The position numbers and the translations under genes were made by a program. The notes under the pieces are model-generated. The model saw only the letters and a list, made by a program, of their open reading frames with translations, made no database searches and was not told where the DNA came from. 64,000 nucleotides of DNA from Pseudomonas palmensis (GTDB taxonomy: Bacteria > Pseudomonadota > Gammaproteobacteria > Pseudomonadales > Pseudomonadaceae), in contig NZ_JAFKEC010000002.1 of assembly GCF_017848315.1 (NCBI RefSeq), forward strand, positions 1 through 64,000, written 5' to 3'. Each line of letters opens with the position of its first letter. Position 1 is the first letter of the stretch. Of this stretch, positions 46,701 through 54,073 are shown piece after piece.

Positions 46701-47409
46701 GCAGGGCAAGGCGCCGATGGCCGTGGCCATGGACATCGACGTGGAGGTGGGGCAGGACAAGCTGGCATTCAGCGGCTTCGGCCTGACCGCCAACCTGCTG
46801 GGGCGCGTGCACATTGGCGACAACCTCGATACCCGTGGCGAGCTCAGCCTGGCCGATGGGCGCTACCGGGCCTATGGCCAGCGCCTGACCATCCGTCGTG
46901 CGCGCCTGCTGTTTGCCGGGCCGATCGACCAGCCCTACCTGGACATCGAGGCCATTCGCCAGACCGACGACGTGATTGCCGGCATCCGCCTCAGCGGCAG
47001 CGCCGAACAGCCCACCACCCAGGTGTTTTCCGAGCCGGCGATGAGCCAGGAGCAGGCCTTGTCGTACCTGGTGCTGGGGCGTCCGCTGGGCAATACCGGC
47101 GAAGACAACAACATGCTGGCGGAGGCGGCCCTGGGCCTGGGCCTGGCGGGCAGCGCGGGGATTACCGGCAGCCTGGCATCGAGCCTGGGCATCGAGGACT
47201 TCCAGCTCGACACCCAGGGCAGCGGTGACAACACCAGCGTGGTGGCCAGCGGCAAGCTGACCGAGCGCCTGAGCCTGCGCTACGGCGTAGGGGTGTTCGA
47301 GCCGGCCAACACCATCGCCTTGCGCTACCTGCTCAGCAAGAAGGTCTACCTGGAGGCTGCCAGCGGTATCGCCAGCTCGCTGGATATCTTCTACAAGCGC
47401 GACTTCTGA
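43735..47409 (+). CDS. tamB: Translocation and assembly module subunit TamB
   Basis: A 1224-residue AsmA-like inner-membrane protein. One N-terminal membrane anchor (about 8-27, ALLALLVVLVLAVGILLGT) is followed by a long repetitive beta-taco body full of QLAG/LDLN-type strands. The C-terminal DUF490 (TamB) domain covers about the last 300 residues (KVLVPKGKITVRELPPSTVK, QEQALSYLVLGRPL, LSLRYGVGVFEPANTIALRY). It bridges the periplasm to TamA and is implicated in lipid transport. The start codon is GTG (43735), sharing bases with the tamA stop. A 24-base perfect hairpin follows. Confidence 0.95.
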   Translation: MSKVLKRGGLALLALLVVLVLAVGILLGTQAGSRWALSLVPGLQLDNFQGRLGGQWQADRLIWQQGEDRVEVLAPVFAWSPGCLLRMTLCIDQLRAGQVNLDFAPSEAAPDSGPLQLPSLQLPVAIELGEVQVGQLHLDGSEQLSQLQLAAHWTAQGLQIDSLNLQREDLSLNLSGLLQPVGDWPLQLQGQVQLPAIDDQPWQLAVQIKGDLQKSLDLQADSSGYLQGRLAGQLRPLAEHLPAQVRLSATGFKPSAGLPDTLQFEQLELSAYGDLAKGYQLVGAGRLPAEQGPISLSLRGRVDAKGAQIAALDLSAAAQQRVTLSATADWQSGLVADASIDWLDFPWLRLYPLDEAPQVTLRRLNAKVNYRDGNYQGDFSGDLDGPAGAFKVSSPFKGDLGQVSLPQLALEAGQGKVAGSVAVQFAEGVAWDAALELSALNPAYWLAELPGTLAGPLRSKGELKGDTLRLNADLDLKGRLRGQPAVLQAKADGAGENWTLGTLLIQLGDNKINGSASVQQRLAGQLDLNLPRLGQLWPQLQGQLKGRLDVAGTLKAPQGQLTLQGQQLGQAENRVQRLELDARLDSAQRALIDLQAGSIRLGETNLGTLTAKGQGDIGKQQLQLALDGPQLKLDLGLDGQLDKGNWRGRLASGQVQAGGQDWQLQAPARLQRLANGQVDFGAHCWRSGQASLCGEDQRLMPDPRLRYHLKQFPLQSLAQWLPKDFAWQGMLNADINLDLPASGPKGSIVVDASGGTLRVREKDRWLDFPYQALRLNSTLGPRRVDTRLEFVGGRLGELTLSARIDPLARNKPLSGDFRLSGLDLSVGRPFAPMVERLAGQLNGSGQITGTLLAPQVNGNLTLSNGEVSGAELPISLSDLSLRAQIAGEQVQLGGEWKSSPVGQGRLSGQIGWAQGLAVELQLQGQRLPVTVEPYANLEVAPDLKIQMIGEKLAVTGKVLVPKGKITVRELPPSTVKVSDDTVIVGHQTEQGKAPMAVAMDIDVEVGQDKLAFSGFGLTANLLGRVHIGDNLDTRGELSLADGRYRAYGQRLTIRRARLLFAGPIDQPYLDIEAIRQTDDVIAGIRLSGSAEQPTTQVFSEPAMSQEQALSYLVLGRPLGNTGEDNNMLAEAALGLGLAGSAGITGSLASSLGIEDFQLDTQGSGDNTSVVASGKLTERLSLRYGVGVFEPANTIALRYLLSKKVYLEAASGIASSLDIFYKRDF

Positions 47410-47428
47410 TACGGCCAGTCAAGGGCTG

Positions 47429-47480
47429 CGCACACAACAACGCCAGGCGCGACCGCTCGCGCCTGGCGTTGTTGTGTGCG
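47429..47480. terminator. Bidirectional terminator with 24-base perfect arms
   Basis: Left arm 47429-47452 and right arm 47457-47480 are exact complements (starts CGCACACAACAACGCC), with a CCGC loop, between the convergent tamB and Mor-like genes. It probably stops transcription both ways. Confidence 0.75.
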
Positions 47481-47488
47481 GGGTGTGT

Positions 47489-47869
47489 CTAGCGCGTGTG
47501 CGCTTCCTGGCGCCGGATGTTGCCGATCTGGCGCAGGCTCAACCCGTACTTGTCGGCCAGCACGCTGCGTGACTGGCCATTGGAGCTTTCCTGCTGGATC
47601 TGCTGGTTGCGCAGCTGGCGATTGAAGTGGTCGGCCTTGGGAATCTCCAGCGCCATGCCGGCGTAGCGCTTGATCAATGCATCCAGCGCTTCGGTTGGCA
47701 GGATCTCGGCCAGCGTGGTGCGCTCGCGGTGCTTGGGAATGTACTTGGGGCGGCCGCCGTAGATGGTGGTCAGGCGGTAGGCATGCTCCAGCCCGATGCA
47801 TTCGATGAGCATCTGCAGTGACTGGGGCAGTTGTTCGATGTCGATCTTGTTCAGGTCACACAGTTCCAT
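47489..47869 (-). CDS. Mor-family transcription activator-like protein
   Basis: A 126-residue protein resembling the Mor/C activators of phage Mu. The N-terminal part (LMECIGLEHAYRLTTIYGG-like, here LIECIGLEHAYRLTTIYG, followed by RPKYIPKHRERTTLAEILP) fits the dimerisation half, and SVLADKYGLSLRQIGNIRR is the C-terminal helix-turn-helix. No phage genes are nearby, so it is a domesticated or stand-alone relative; its target is unknown. Confidence reflects family resemblance read by eye. Confidence 0.78.
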   Translation of the reverse strand: MELCDLNKIDIEQLPQSLQMLIECIGLEHAYRLTTIYGGRPKYIPKHRERTTLAEILPTEALDALIKRYAGMALEIPKADHFNRQLRNQQIQQESSNGQSRSVLADKYGLSLRQIGNIRRQEAHTR

Positions 47870-48324
47870 GATGACTTCCTTGTTGGCGGTATGAGCGAAG
47901 GGGCCACTTCATCGGGTGCCGTCCGTGCCTGAGCATCCTTGCCAGGTGCGGCGCGCCCCACGTCGACAGCGTTGAACTGCCAAGTGGCCTGAAGGAATTC
48001 TCGGTCAACCGCCAAGGGGAGATCTAGGCAGCAAGCGGGTCAGGGGAGGTAGTCTTTCCGTACACATTGCGTGAGGAAGTCGGTGGTCTGTTGTAGGAAC
48101 CAGCGGCGCCAGGGAGGGCGTGGCCGCGTGTCTACGGCGAGCCTGCTCCAGCGCTGTGGTTCAGGTTGCTCAACCCTGAACGCAGGGCACGGGCACACCT
48201 GGCGGATGATTTCAGGTTGTCGCGTCGGGAAAAACCGGGAAACATCCTCCTGCGTGACGTGGCGTTGTATCATGGCCGCCGGCCGCAGTAGGGCCCTCAA
48301 ACCCGTTGTCGTAAGGATTTTTCA
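47870..48324. other. Gene-free stretch of about 450 bases
   Basis: Between the divergent Mor-like and small membrane-protein genes. An open frame of 86 codons on the minus strand (48040-48300) has no good ribosome site or recognisable content. No clear promoter boxes or RNA structure were recognised. Confidence 0.55.
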
Positions 48325-48513
48325 ATGACTCAAGCTCAACGCCTGAAATACTCGATCCTGGTTGCCCTGGTGGTGCTGGCAATCATGCTGGGCGGCTCGT
48401 ACCTGCAGAACGCCGGCGTGATCAGCGAAAAGGTGTTCCAGTACATCGCCATCGGCGTAGCCGTATTGGCCGTGATCGTGAACGGCATCATGCGGCGCAA
48501 GGTCAAGTTCTGA
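48325..48513 (+). CDS. Small membrane protein
   Basis: A 62-residue protein with two predicted membrane helices (about residues 9-27, ILVALVVLAIMLGG, and 38-56, FQYIAIGVAVLAVIVNG) and a basic tail MRRKVKF. A TAAGGA ribosome site lies 9 bases before the ATG. Function unknown; small, but hydrophobic pattern and site support a real gene. Confidence 0.78.
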   Translation: MTQAQRLKYSILVALVVLAIMLGGSYLQNAGVISEKVFQYIAIGVAVLAVIVNGIMRRKVKF

Positions 48514-48553
48514 CCGCTTGCGAGGCTGCGGCCGGCGTCACCCGGCCGTTGGC

Positions 48554-48940
48554 CTAGCGTGAAACCGGCTGTTCCAGCACCGCGCGAGCCTCGGGGTTGA
48601 GGCTGTAGCACTTGTCGCTGCCCAGGCTGATCACACCTTCGACGCACAGGCGCTTGAGCACTTCGCGAACGCTCAGGAACGACAGCGGAATATCCAGCTG
48701 CTCGAGCTGGCTGTGCACCCCGCGCACCCCGATACTGCGCCCCTCTCTGGCGGCCGCGTGCAGCGCATCGATGACCTTCAGCCGGATCAGGCTGGTGCGC
48801 AGGCCGAATGCCTTGAGCAGTTCGCGGATATGTTCGTTGCCGGCGCGGTCCGGTTCAGCCGCTTCGGGCTTTTCCGGCAGCGGCGCGTGGGCTTTGCGTC
48901 TGAAACGCAGCGGTGTGATTGGCTGTTGCTGGTTGTACAT
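48554..48940 (-). CDS. Fur-like winged-helix regulator (Fe2+/Zn2+ uptake regulation type)
   Basis: A 128-residue protein. An N-terminal charged linker precedes a winged helix of Fur type (LLKAFGLRTSLIRLKVIDAL, then RGVHSQLEQLDIPLSFLSVR and VLKRLCVEGVISL). The C-terminal metal-binding dimer half of true Fur proteins, with its HHH and CxxC sites, is missing, so it cannot be a standard iron sensor. It diverges from the pvdQ-like gene at 49149. Confidence 0.78.
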   Translation of the reverse strand: MYNQQQPITPLRFRRKAHAPLPEKPEAAEPDRAGNEHIRELLKAFGLRTSLIRLKVIDALHAAAREGRSIGVRGVHSQLEQLDIPLSFLSVREVLKRLCVEGVISLGSDKCYSLNPEARAVLEQPVSR

Positions 48941-49083
48941 GTGAAAACTCCCTTTCCCGAGCTTGTCCAGTTTGCGTGTGGTGCTCTCACTCTATAAGAC
49001 GAACGAGCGCGGCAAATCTGCATCGGCAAGGCAAAAAATATTGCCTTTATGTAGAGAGAGACGAACGAGCGGCGCAAAAGCGG

Positions 49084-49106
49084 TAAATTTTCATGATGAA
49101 ATTCGT
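49084..49106 (+). promoter_or_regulatory. Candidate iron-starvation (PvdS-type) promoter of pvdQ
   Basis: TAAAT (49084-49088), 15 bases, CGT (49104-49106), about 43 bases before the GTG start. PvdS-dependent promoters in pseudomonads carry TAAAT and CGT separated by about 16 bases, so this is one base short of ideal. Confidence 0.4.
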
Positions 49107-49148
49107 CTAGTCAGGATGTTCGTTCACCCTGATGCTGCCGGAGTCCGC

Positions 49149-51470
49149 GTGTCTGCCAATCGCTCGATCCCCTCGTTCTGCCTGACGGCCCTGCTGGTTG
49201 CTCTGAGTTGTTCAGCCCACGCCCGCGAGGCGCCGCCGGGCGAGGCCCGGGCCGAGATCCGCCGCACCAGCTTCGGTGTGCCGCACATCGTGGCCCGCGA
49301 TGAGCGTGGCCTGGGCTATGGCATCGGGTATGCCTACGCGCAGGACAACCTGTGCCTGCTGGCCAACGAAGTGGTGACCGTCAACGGTGAGCGCTCGCGG
49401 TTCTTCGGGCCGCAGGCGCAGACCCTGGAGCAGCGTGAAAACCTGGCCAGCGACGTGTTTTTCACCTGGCTGAACACGCCTGCGGCGGTGTCTGCGTACT
49501 GGCAGGCGCAACCGGCGCCGATCCGTTCATTGCTCGAAGGCTACGCGCTGGGCTACAACCGCGCGCTGGTCGAGCGCACTGCCCAGGGCCTGCCTGCCCC
49601 GTGCCAGCAGGCCGAGTGGCTGCGCCCCATCACCGCCCTGGACCTGGTCAAGCTGACCCGGCGCCTGCTGGTCGAGGGTGGGGCCGGGCAGTTCGTCGAA
49701 GCCGTGGCCGGTGCCGTGCCCCCCGGTGCAGCGGCGGGGTTGCCGGCTGCGGCCTTCAGTGTGGCCCAGGCGCGCCAGGCCAACTTTGCGCTTGAGCGCG
49801 GCAGCAACGCGGTGGCGATAGGGCACGAGCGTTCGGCCAATGGCCGTGGCCTGTTGCTGGCCAACCCGCATTTCCCGTGGGTGGGTGGCATGCGCTTCTA
49901 CCAGATGCAGTTGAGCATCCCCGGCAAGCTGAACGTGATGGGCGCCGCGTTGCCCGGCCTGCCGCTGATCAACATCGGTTTCAACCGGCATCTGGCCTGG
50001 ACGCACACTGTCGACACCTCCCGGCACTTCACCTTGCACCGCTTGCAACTGGACCCGAAAGACTCGACCCGCTACCTGCTCGACGGCGTGTCCACCCCCA
50101 TGACCCGCCAGCCGGTGAGCGTGTCGGTCAAGGCTGAGGACGGCCAGCAGCAGGTGGTCACCCGCGAGCTGTACGGCACGATCTATGGCCCGCTGGTACA
50201 GTGGCCCGGGCGGCTGGACTGGACCGGGCAGGTGGCCTTCAGCCTGCGTGATGCCAACCTGGGCAACACCCGCGTGCTGCAGCAGTGGTACAGCATGAAC
50301 CAGGCCGACAGCCTGCAGGCCCTGCAGCAGTCGGTGCAGCGCCTGCAGGGCATACCCTGGGTCAACACCCTGGCAGTGGATGCCAGCGGGCAGGCGTTGT
50401 ACCTGAACCAGTCGGTGGTGCCCTATGTGGATGCGCCGCTGCTGGCGCAGTGCAGCGACCCGGCGGCGGGCCTGGAACTGATCGTGCTCGACGGTTCGCG
50501 CAGCGCCTGCAACTGGAAGGTCGATGCGCGAGCGGCGCAGCCCGGTATCTTCCCCGCGCAACTGCAGCCCAGCCTGCTGCGTGGCGATTTCGTACAGCAC
50601 TCCAACGATTCGGCCTGGATGGTCAACCCGGCGCAGCCGCTGCGCGGCTACTCGCCGATCATCAGCCGCGAAGACGTGCCCCTGGGCCCGCGCAGCCGCT
50701 TTGCCCTGCAGCGGTTGAACCGCCCCGGCAAGATCAGCGCGCAGGACCTGCACCACATGGTCATGGACGACAAGGTGTACCTGGCCGAGCTGGCGCTGCC
50801 CGACCTGCTGCAGTGGTGCAAGGGCGCGACGGCCGATCCGCAGCTCAAGGCCGTTTGCGACAGCCTGGAGGCGTGGGATGGCAAGGCCGGCCTGGCCAGT
50901 GGCATCGGCCTGGTGCACTTCCAGAACATCCTGCAGGCGTTGCAGGAGCACGGTGAGTTCTGGCGCGTGGCATTCGATCCGGCCGACCCCCAGCACACCC
51001 CACGCGGCCTTGCGCTGGAGCGTGCCGAGGTGGCCAGGGCCGTGCGTGCGGCGGCATTGGCGTCGCAGGCGCAGGTGGCCGAGGCCGGGCTGAGTGCGAA
51101 TGTGCAGTGGGGGCAGATCCAGCAGGCGGGCGACGGCACGCCGATGCATGGCGGGCCGTCGAGCCTTGGGGTGTACAACGCCATGCAGAGCGTGCCGGGC
51201 GAGGGGGGCAAGCGCACCGTGATCAGCGGCACCAGTTACCTGCAGGTGGTCAGTTTCGATGACAAGGGGCCGCACGCGCAGGGGCTGCTGGCGTTTTCCC
51301 AGTCCAGCGAGGCGGGGTCGGTGCATGCCAGTGACCAGACCCGTGCGTTCTCGGCCGGGCACTGGCACACCATTCCATTCACCGAGGCGCAGATCAAGGC
51401 GGACCCGCAGTACCAGGTGCAGGTGATACGTGAGACGGATACTGCAGCTGTAGCCAGCAGCCCACGTTGA
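49149..51470 (+). CDS. pvdQ: Acyl-homoserine-lactone/pyoverdine acylase PvdQ
   Basis: A 773-residue Ntn-hydrolase precursor (penicillin-acylase family) closely following PvdQ. After a signal peptide (SCSAHA) comes the alpha chain from EARAEIRRTSFGVPHIVARD. The autocleavage/nucleophile site is ERGSNAVAIGHERSANGRGL, with the Ser at the new beta-chain N-terminus. Further beta-chain blocks are LLANPHFPWVGGMRFYQM, NIGFNRHLAWTHTVDTSRHF and FVQHSNDSAWMVNPAQPLRG. PvdQ removes the myristoyl group of pyoverdine precursors and can cleave long-chain AHL signals. The start is a GTG at 49149 with GGAG at the right distance; an in-frame ATG at 49116 is the alternative. Other pvd genes are not in the window. 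Confidence 0.93.
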   Translation: MSANRSIPSFCLTALLVALSCSAHAREAPPGEARAEIRRTSFGVPHIVARDERGLGYGIGYAYAQDNLCLLANEVVTVNGERSRFFGPQAQTLEQRENLASDVFFTWLNTPAAVSAYWQAQPAPIRSLLEGYALGYNRALVERTAQGLPAPCQQAEWLRPITALDLVKLTRRLLVEGGAGQFVEAVAGAVPPGAAAGLPAAAFSVAQARQANFALERGSNAVAIGHERSANGRGLLLANPHFPWVGGMRFYQMQLSIPGKLNVMGAALPGLPLINIGFNRHLAWTHTVDTSRHFTLHRLQLDPKDSTRYLLDGVSTPMTRQPVSVSVKAEDGQQQVVTRELYGTIYGPLVQWPGRLDWTGQVAFSLRDANLGNTRVLQQWYSMNQADSLQALQQSVQRLQGIPWVNTLAVDASGQALYLNQSVVPYVDAPLLAQCSDPAAGLELIVLDGSRSACNWKVDARAAQPGIFPAQLQPSLLRGDFVQHSNDSAWMVNPAQPLRGYSPIISREDVPLGPRSRFALQRLNRPGKISAQDLHHMVMDDKVYLAELALPDLLQWCKGATADPQLKAVCDSLEAWDGKAGLASGIGLVHFQNILQALQEHGEFWRVAFDPADPQHTPRGLALERAEVARAVRAAALASQAQVAEAGLSANVQWGQIQQAGDGTPMHGGPSSLGVYNAMQSVPGEGGKRTVISGTSYLQVVSFDDKGPHAQGLLAFSQSSEAGSVHASDQTRAFSAGHWHTIPFTEAQIKADPQYQVQVIRETDTAAVASSPR

Positions 51471-51481
51471 GCGTCGGCTGC

Positions 51482-51547
51482 ATCGCGGGTCAAGCCCGCT
51501 CCCACCAGGGTTGCGCACTACCTGTGGGAGCGGGCTTGACCCGCGAT
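51482..51547. repeat. REP element pair, type A
   Basis: Arms ATCGCGGGTCAAGCCCGCTC (51482) and their complement 51524-51547 between the convergent pvdQ-like and trhP genes. Confidence 0.85.
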
Positions 51548-51554
51548 AGCGTGG

Positions 51555-52874
51555 CTACGTATTCAGATCCCGCAACAACAGCCCGAAGCCCAGCTCCACC
51601 TGTTCGGGAATCGGCAGGTACACCGTGTGCCCATCCCCCGGCGCCACCTCCAGCGGATTGCCCGCGCGATCCCGCAGCTGGTGCAGGTCGAAATGGTAGT
51701 TGCCCCGCGGCGTCATCAGCTCCAGGTGATCGCCCAGCCCGAAACGGTTCTTGACCTTGACCTCGGCCAGCCCGTCGACCCGCTCCCCGGTCAGCTCGCC
51801 CACGAATTGCTGGCGCTCGGACACCGAGTTGCCCCGCTCGTAGTTCTGGTACTCGTCGTGCACGTGGCGGCGCAAGAAGCCTTCGGTGTAGCCGCGTTGC
51901 GCCAATGACTCCAGGTCGAGCATCAGCGAACGGTCGAATTCACGCCCCGCCAGCGCATCGTCGATGGCCTGCCGGTACGCCTGGGTGGTGCGGGCACAGT
52001 AGAAGTGCGACTTGGTACGCCCCTCGATCTTCAGCGAGTGTACCCCCATGCGGGTCAGGCGCCCGACGTGCTGCACGGCACGCAGGTCCTTGGCGTTCAT
52101 GATGTAGGTGCCGTGCTCGTCCTCGAATGCCGGCATGTCTTCGCCGGGCCGGTTGGCTTCCTGCAGCACGAACACCTGGTTGGTGGGGGCGCCGACGCCC
52201 AGGGTCGGCTGGACTTCGCGCACGATGTCACCCACCTCGTTTTCCTGGGCCGGGGTGGCGCTGTACTGCCAGCGACAGGCGTTGGTGCAGCTGCCCTGGT
52301 TGGCATCGCGCCGGTTCAGGTAGCCCGACAGCAGGCAGCGCCCCGAATACGCCATGCACAGGGCGCCGTGCACGAACACTTCCAGCTCCATCGCCGGCAC
52401 CTGCTGGCGGATCTCTTCGATTTCTTCCAGCGACAGCTCCCGGGACAGGATCACCCGGCTCAGGCCCTGGGATTGCCAGAACGCGACACTGGCCCAGTTC
52501 ACCGTATTGGCCTGTACTGACAGGTGGATCGGCATGGCCGGGAAGTGCTGGCGCACCAGCATGATCAGCCCAGGGTCGGACATGATCAGCGCGTCCGGGC
52601 CCATGGCGATCACAGGTTCCAGGTCCTTGAGGAAGGTCTTGAGCTTGGCATTGTGCGGGGCGATGTTGACCACCACGTAGAACCGCTTGCCCTGGGCCTG
52701 GGCTTCCTGGATGCCCAGCGCCAGGTTGGCATGGTCGAATTCGTTGTTGCGCACACGCAGGCTGTAGCGCGGCTGGCCGGCGTAGACCGCATCGGCGCCA
52801 TAGGCGAAGGCATAGCGCATGTTCTTCAGGGTGCCGGCAGGGGCGAGCAGTTCGGGTCGGGCGAGGTGGGTCAT
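51555..52874 (-). CDS. trhP: tRNA 5-hydroxyuridine synthesis protein TrhP (peptidase U32 family)
   Basis: A 439-residue U32-family protein matching TrhP (YegQ), which supplies prephenate-dependent hydroxylation of uridine 34 in tRNA. It begins RPELLAPAGTLKNMRYAFAY; the U32 signature is seen in EVFVHGALCMAYSGRC, followed by RRDANQGSCTNACRW with cysteines expected to bind an iron-sulfur cluster. A C-terminal domain ends YLPIPEQVELGFGLLLRDL. YegQ and RlhA are both U32 proteins; the short length and lack of a long C-terminal extension favour TrhP. Confidence 0.88.
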   Translation of the reverse strand: MTHLARPELLAPAGTLKNMRYAFAYGADAVYAGQPRYSLRVRNNEFDHANLALGIQEAQAQGKRFYVVVNIAPHNAKLKTFLKDLEPVIAMGPDALIMSDPGLIMLVRQHFPAMPIHLSVQANTVNWASVAFWQSQGLSRVILSRELSLEEIEEIRQQVPAMELEVFVHGALCMAYSGRCLLSGYLNRRDANQGSCTNACRWQYSATPAQENEVGDIVREVQPTLGVGAPTNQVFVLQEANRPGEDMPAFEDEHGTYIMNAKDLRAVQHVGRLTRMGVHSLKIEGRTKSHFYCARTTQAYRQAIDDALAGREFDRSLMLDLESLAQRGYTEGFLRRHVHDEYQNYERGNSVSERQQFVGELTGERVDGLAEVKVKNRFGLGDHLELMTPRGNYHFDLHQLRDRAGNPLEVAPGDGHTVYLPIPEQVELGFGLLLRDLNT

Positions 52875-52994
52875 GGCAAGGTCGCGACAAAAGCGCGGAT
52901 GCTACGCGCCTGCACCACCGATTTTATTGATCCACGGCAACGGCACTTTCTGCAGTGCGCCGCGCACTAATCATCAGAGCGCAAAGGAGCGGAC

Positions 52995-54056
52995 ATGAAC
53001 GAATCGGTATTGCAGCAAAAAGCCCTGATGTGGTTGCTGGTCCTGGTGACCCTGGCCTTCATCTGGATTCTATTGCCCTACTACGGCGCGGTGTTCTGGG
53101 CGGTGATCCTGGGCATCGTGTTTGCGCCGTTGCAGCGCCGGTTGCTGTTGCGCCTGGGCTGGCGGCGCAACCTGGCGGCGGGTATCACGCTGCTGGTGTG
53201 CCTGCTGATCGCGATTCTGCCGGTGATCGTCATCAGCACGTTGCTGGTTCAGGAAGGCGCCACGCTGTACAAGAACATCGAGAGCGGCCAACTGGATATC
53301 GCCGGCTACATCGAGCGCTTCAAGGACATGCTGCCCGCTGTGGCCCAGCATGGCCTGGAGCGCCTGGGCATGGGGGATCTGGAGGGCTTGCGCGACAAGA
53401 TCGCCAAGGGCGCGATGCAGGGCAGCCAGTTCTTCGCCACCCAGGCGTTCAGCTTCGGGCAGGGCACGTTCGAGTTTCTGGTGAGCTTCGGCATCATGCT
53501 GTACCTGCTGTACTTCTTCCTGCGCGATGGCGCCGAGCTGGTGCGCAAGATCCGCACGGCGGTGCCCCTGGCCGAACACCAGAAGCGTCGCCTGCAACTG
53601 AAGTTCAATCGCGTGGTGCGTGCCACGGTCAAGGGCAACCTGCTGGTGGCGGTGACCCAGGGCGCGCTCGGCGGGTTCATCTTCTGGGTGCTGGATATCC
53701 CCAGTGCGCTGGTGTGGGCGGTGCTGATGGCGTTTCTGTCGCTGCTGCCGGCGGTGGGTGCCGGCATCGTGTGGGGCCCGGTGGCCGCGTACTTCCTGCT
53801 CAGCGGTTCGATCTGGCAGGGTGTGGTGCTTGCCGCCTTCGGGGTGTTCGTGATCGGCCTGGTGGACAACGTGCTGCGCCCGATCCTGGTGGGCAAGGAC
53901 ACCCGCATGCCCGACTACCTGATCCTGATCTCGACCCTGGGCGGGCTGGCGGTGTTCGGCCTCAACGGCTTCGTCATCGGGCCGTTGATCGCGGCGCTGT
54001 TCATGTCCAGCTGGGGGATTTTCGTGGCGACCAAGCCTCAGGTGCAACTGCCCTGA
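52995..54056 (+). CDS. AI-2E-family transporter-like permease
   Basis: A 353-residue membrane protein of the PerM/YdiK (AI-2E transporter) family. About eight membrane helices are visible, with family blocks GIVFAPLQRRLLLRLGWRRN, LVSFGIMLYLLYFFLRDGAE, WVLDIPSALVWAVLMAFLSL and NVLRPILVGKDTRMPDYLIL. Family members include AI-2 exporters and Na+/H+ antiporters, so the name does not fix the substrate. AGGAGCGG precedes the ATG at 52995. Confidence 0.88.
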   Translation: MNESVLQQKALMWLLVLVTLAFIWILLPYYGAVFWAVILGIVFAPLQRRLLLRLGWRRNLAAGITLLVCLLIAILPVIVISTLLVQEGATLYKNIESGQLDIAGYIERFKDMLPAVAQHGLERLGMGDLEGLRDKIAKGAMQGSQFFATQAFSFGQGTFEFLVSFGIMLYLLYFFLRDGAELVRKIRTAVPLAEHQKRRLQLKFNRVVRATVKGNLLVAVTQGALGGFIFWVLDIPSALVWAVLMAFLSLLPAVGAGIVWGPVAAYFLLSGSIWQGVVLAAFGVFVIGLVDNVLRPILVGKDTRMPDYLILISTLGGLAVFGLNGFVIGPLIAALFMSSWGIFVATKPQVQLP

Positions 54057-54073
54057 GGCGCCGCTGGCGAGCG

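Noticed and set aside
43501..46812. Very long open frame antisense to tamA/tamB
   Set aside because: It is an artefact of high GC at third codon positions; the product is Gln/His/Ala-rich low complexity while the tam reading frames are clear.
48040..48300. Possible 86-residue gene upstream of the small membrane protein
   Set aside because: Pro/Arg/Trp-rich random-looking content and no ribosome site.
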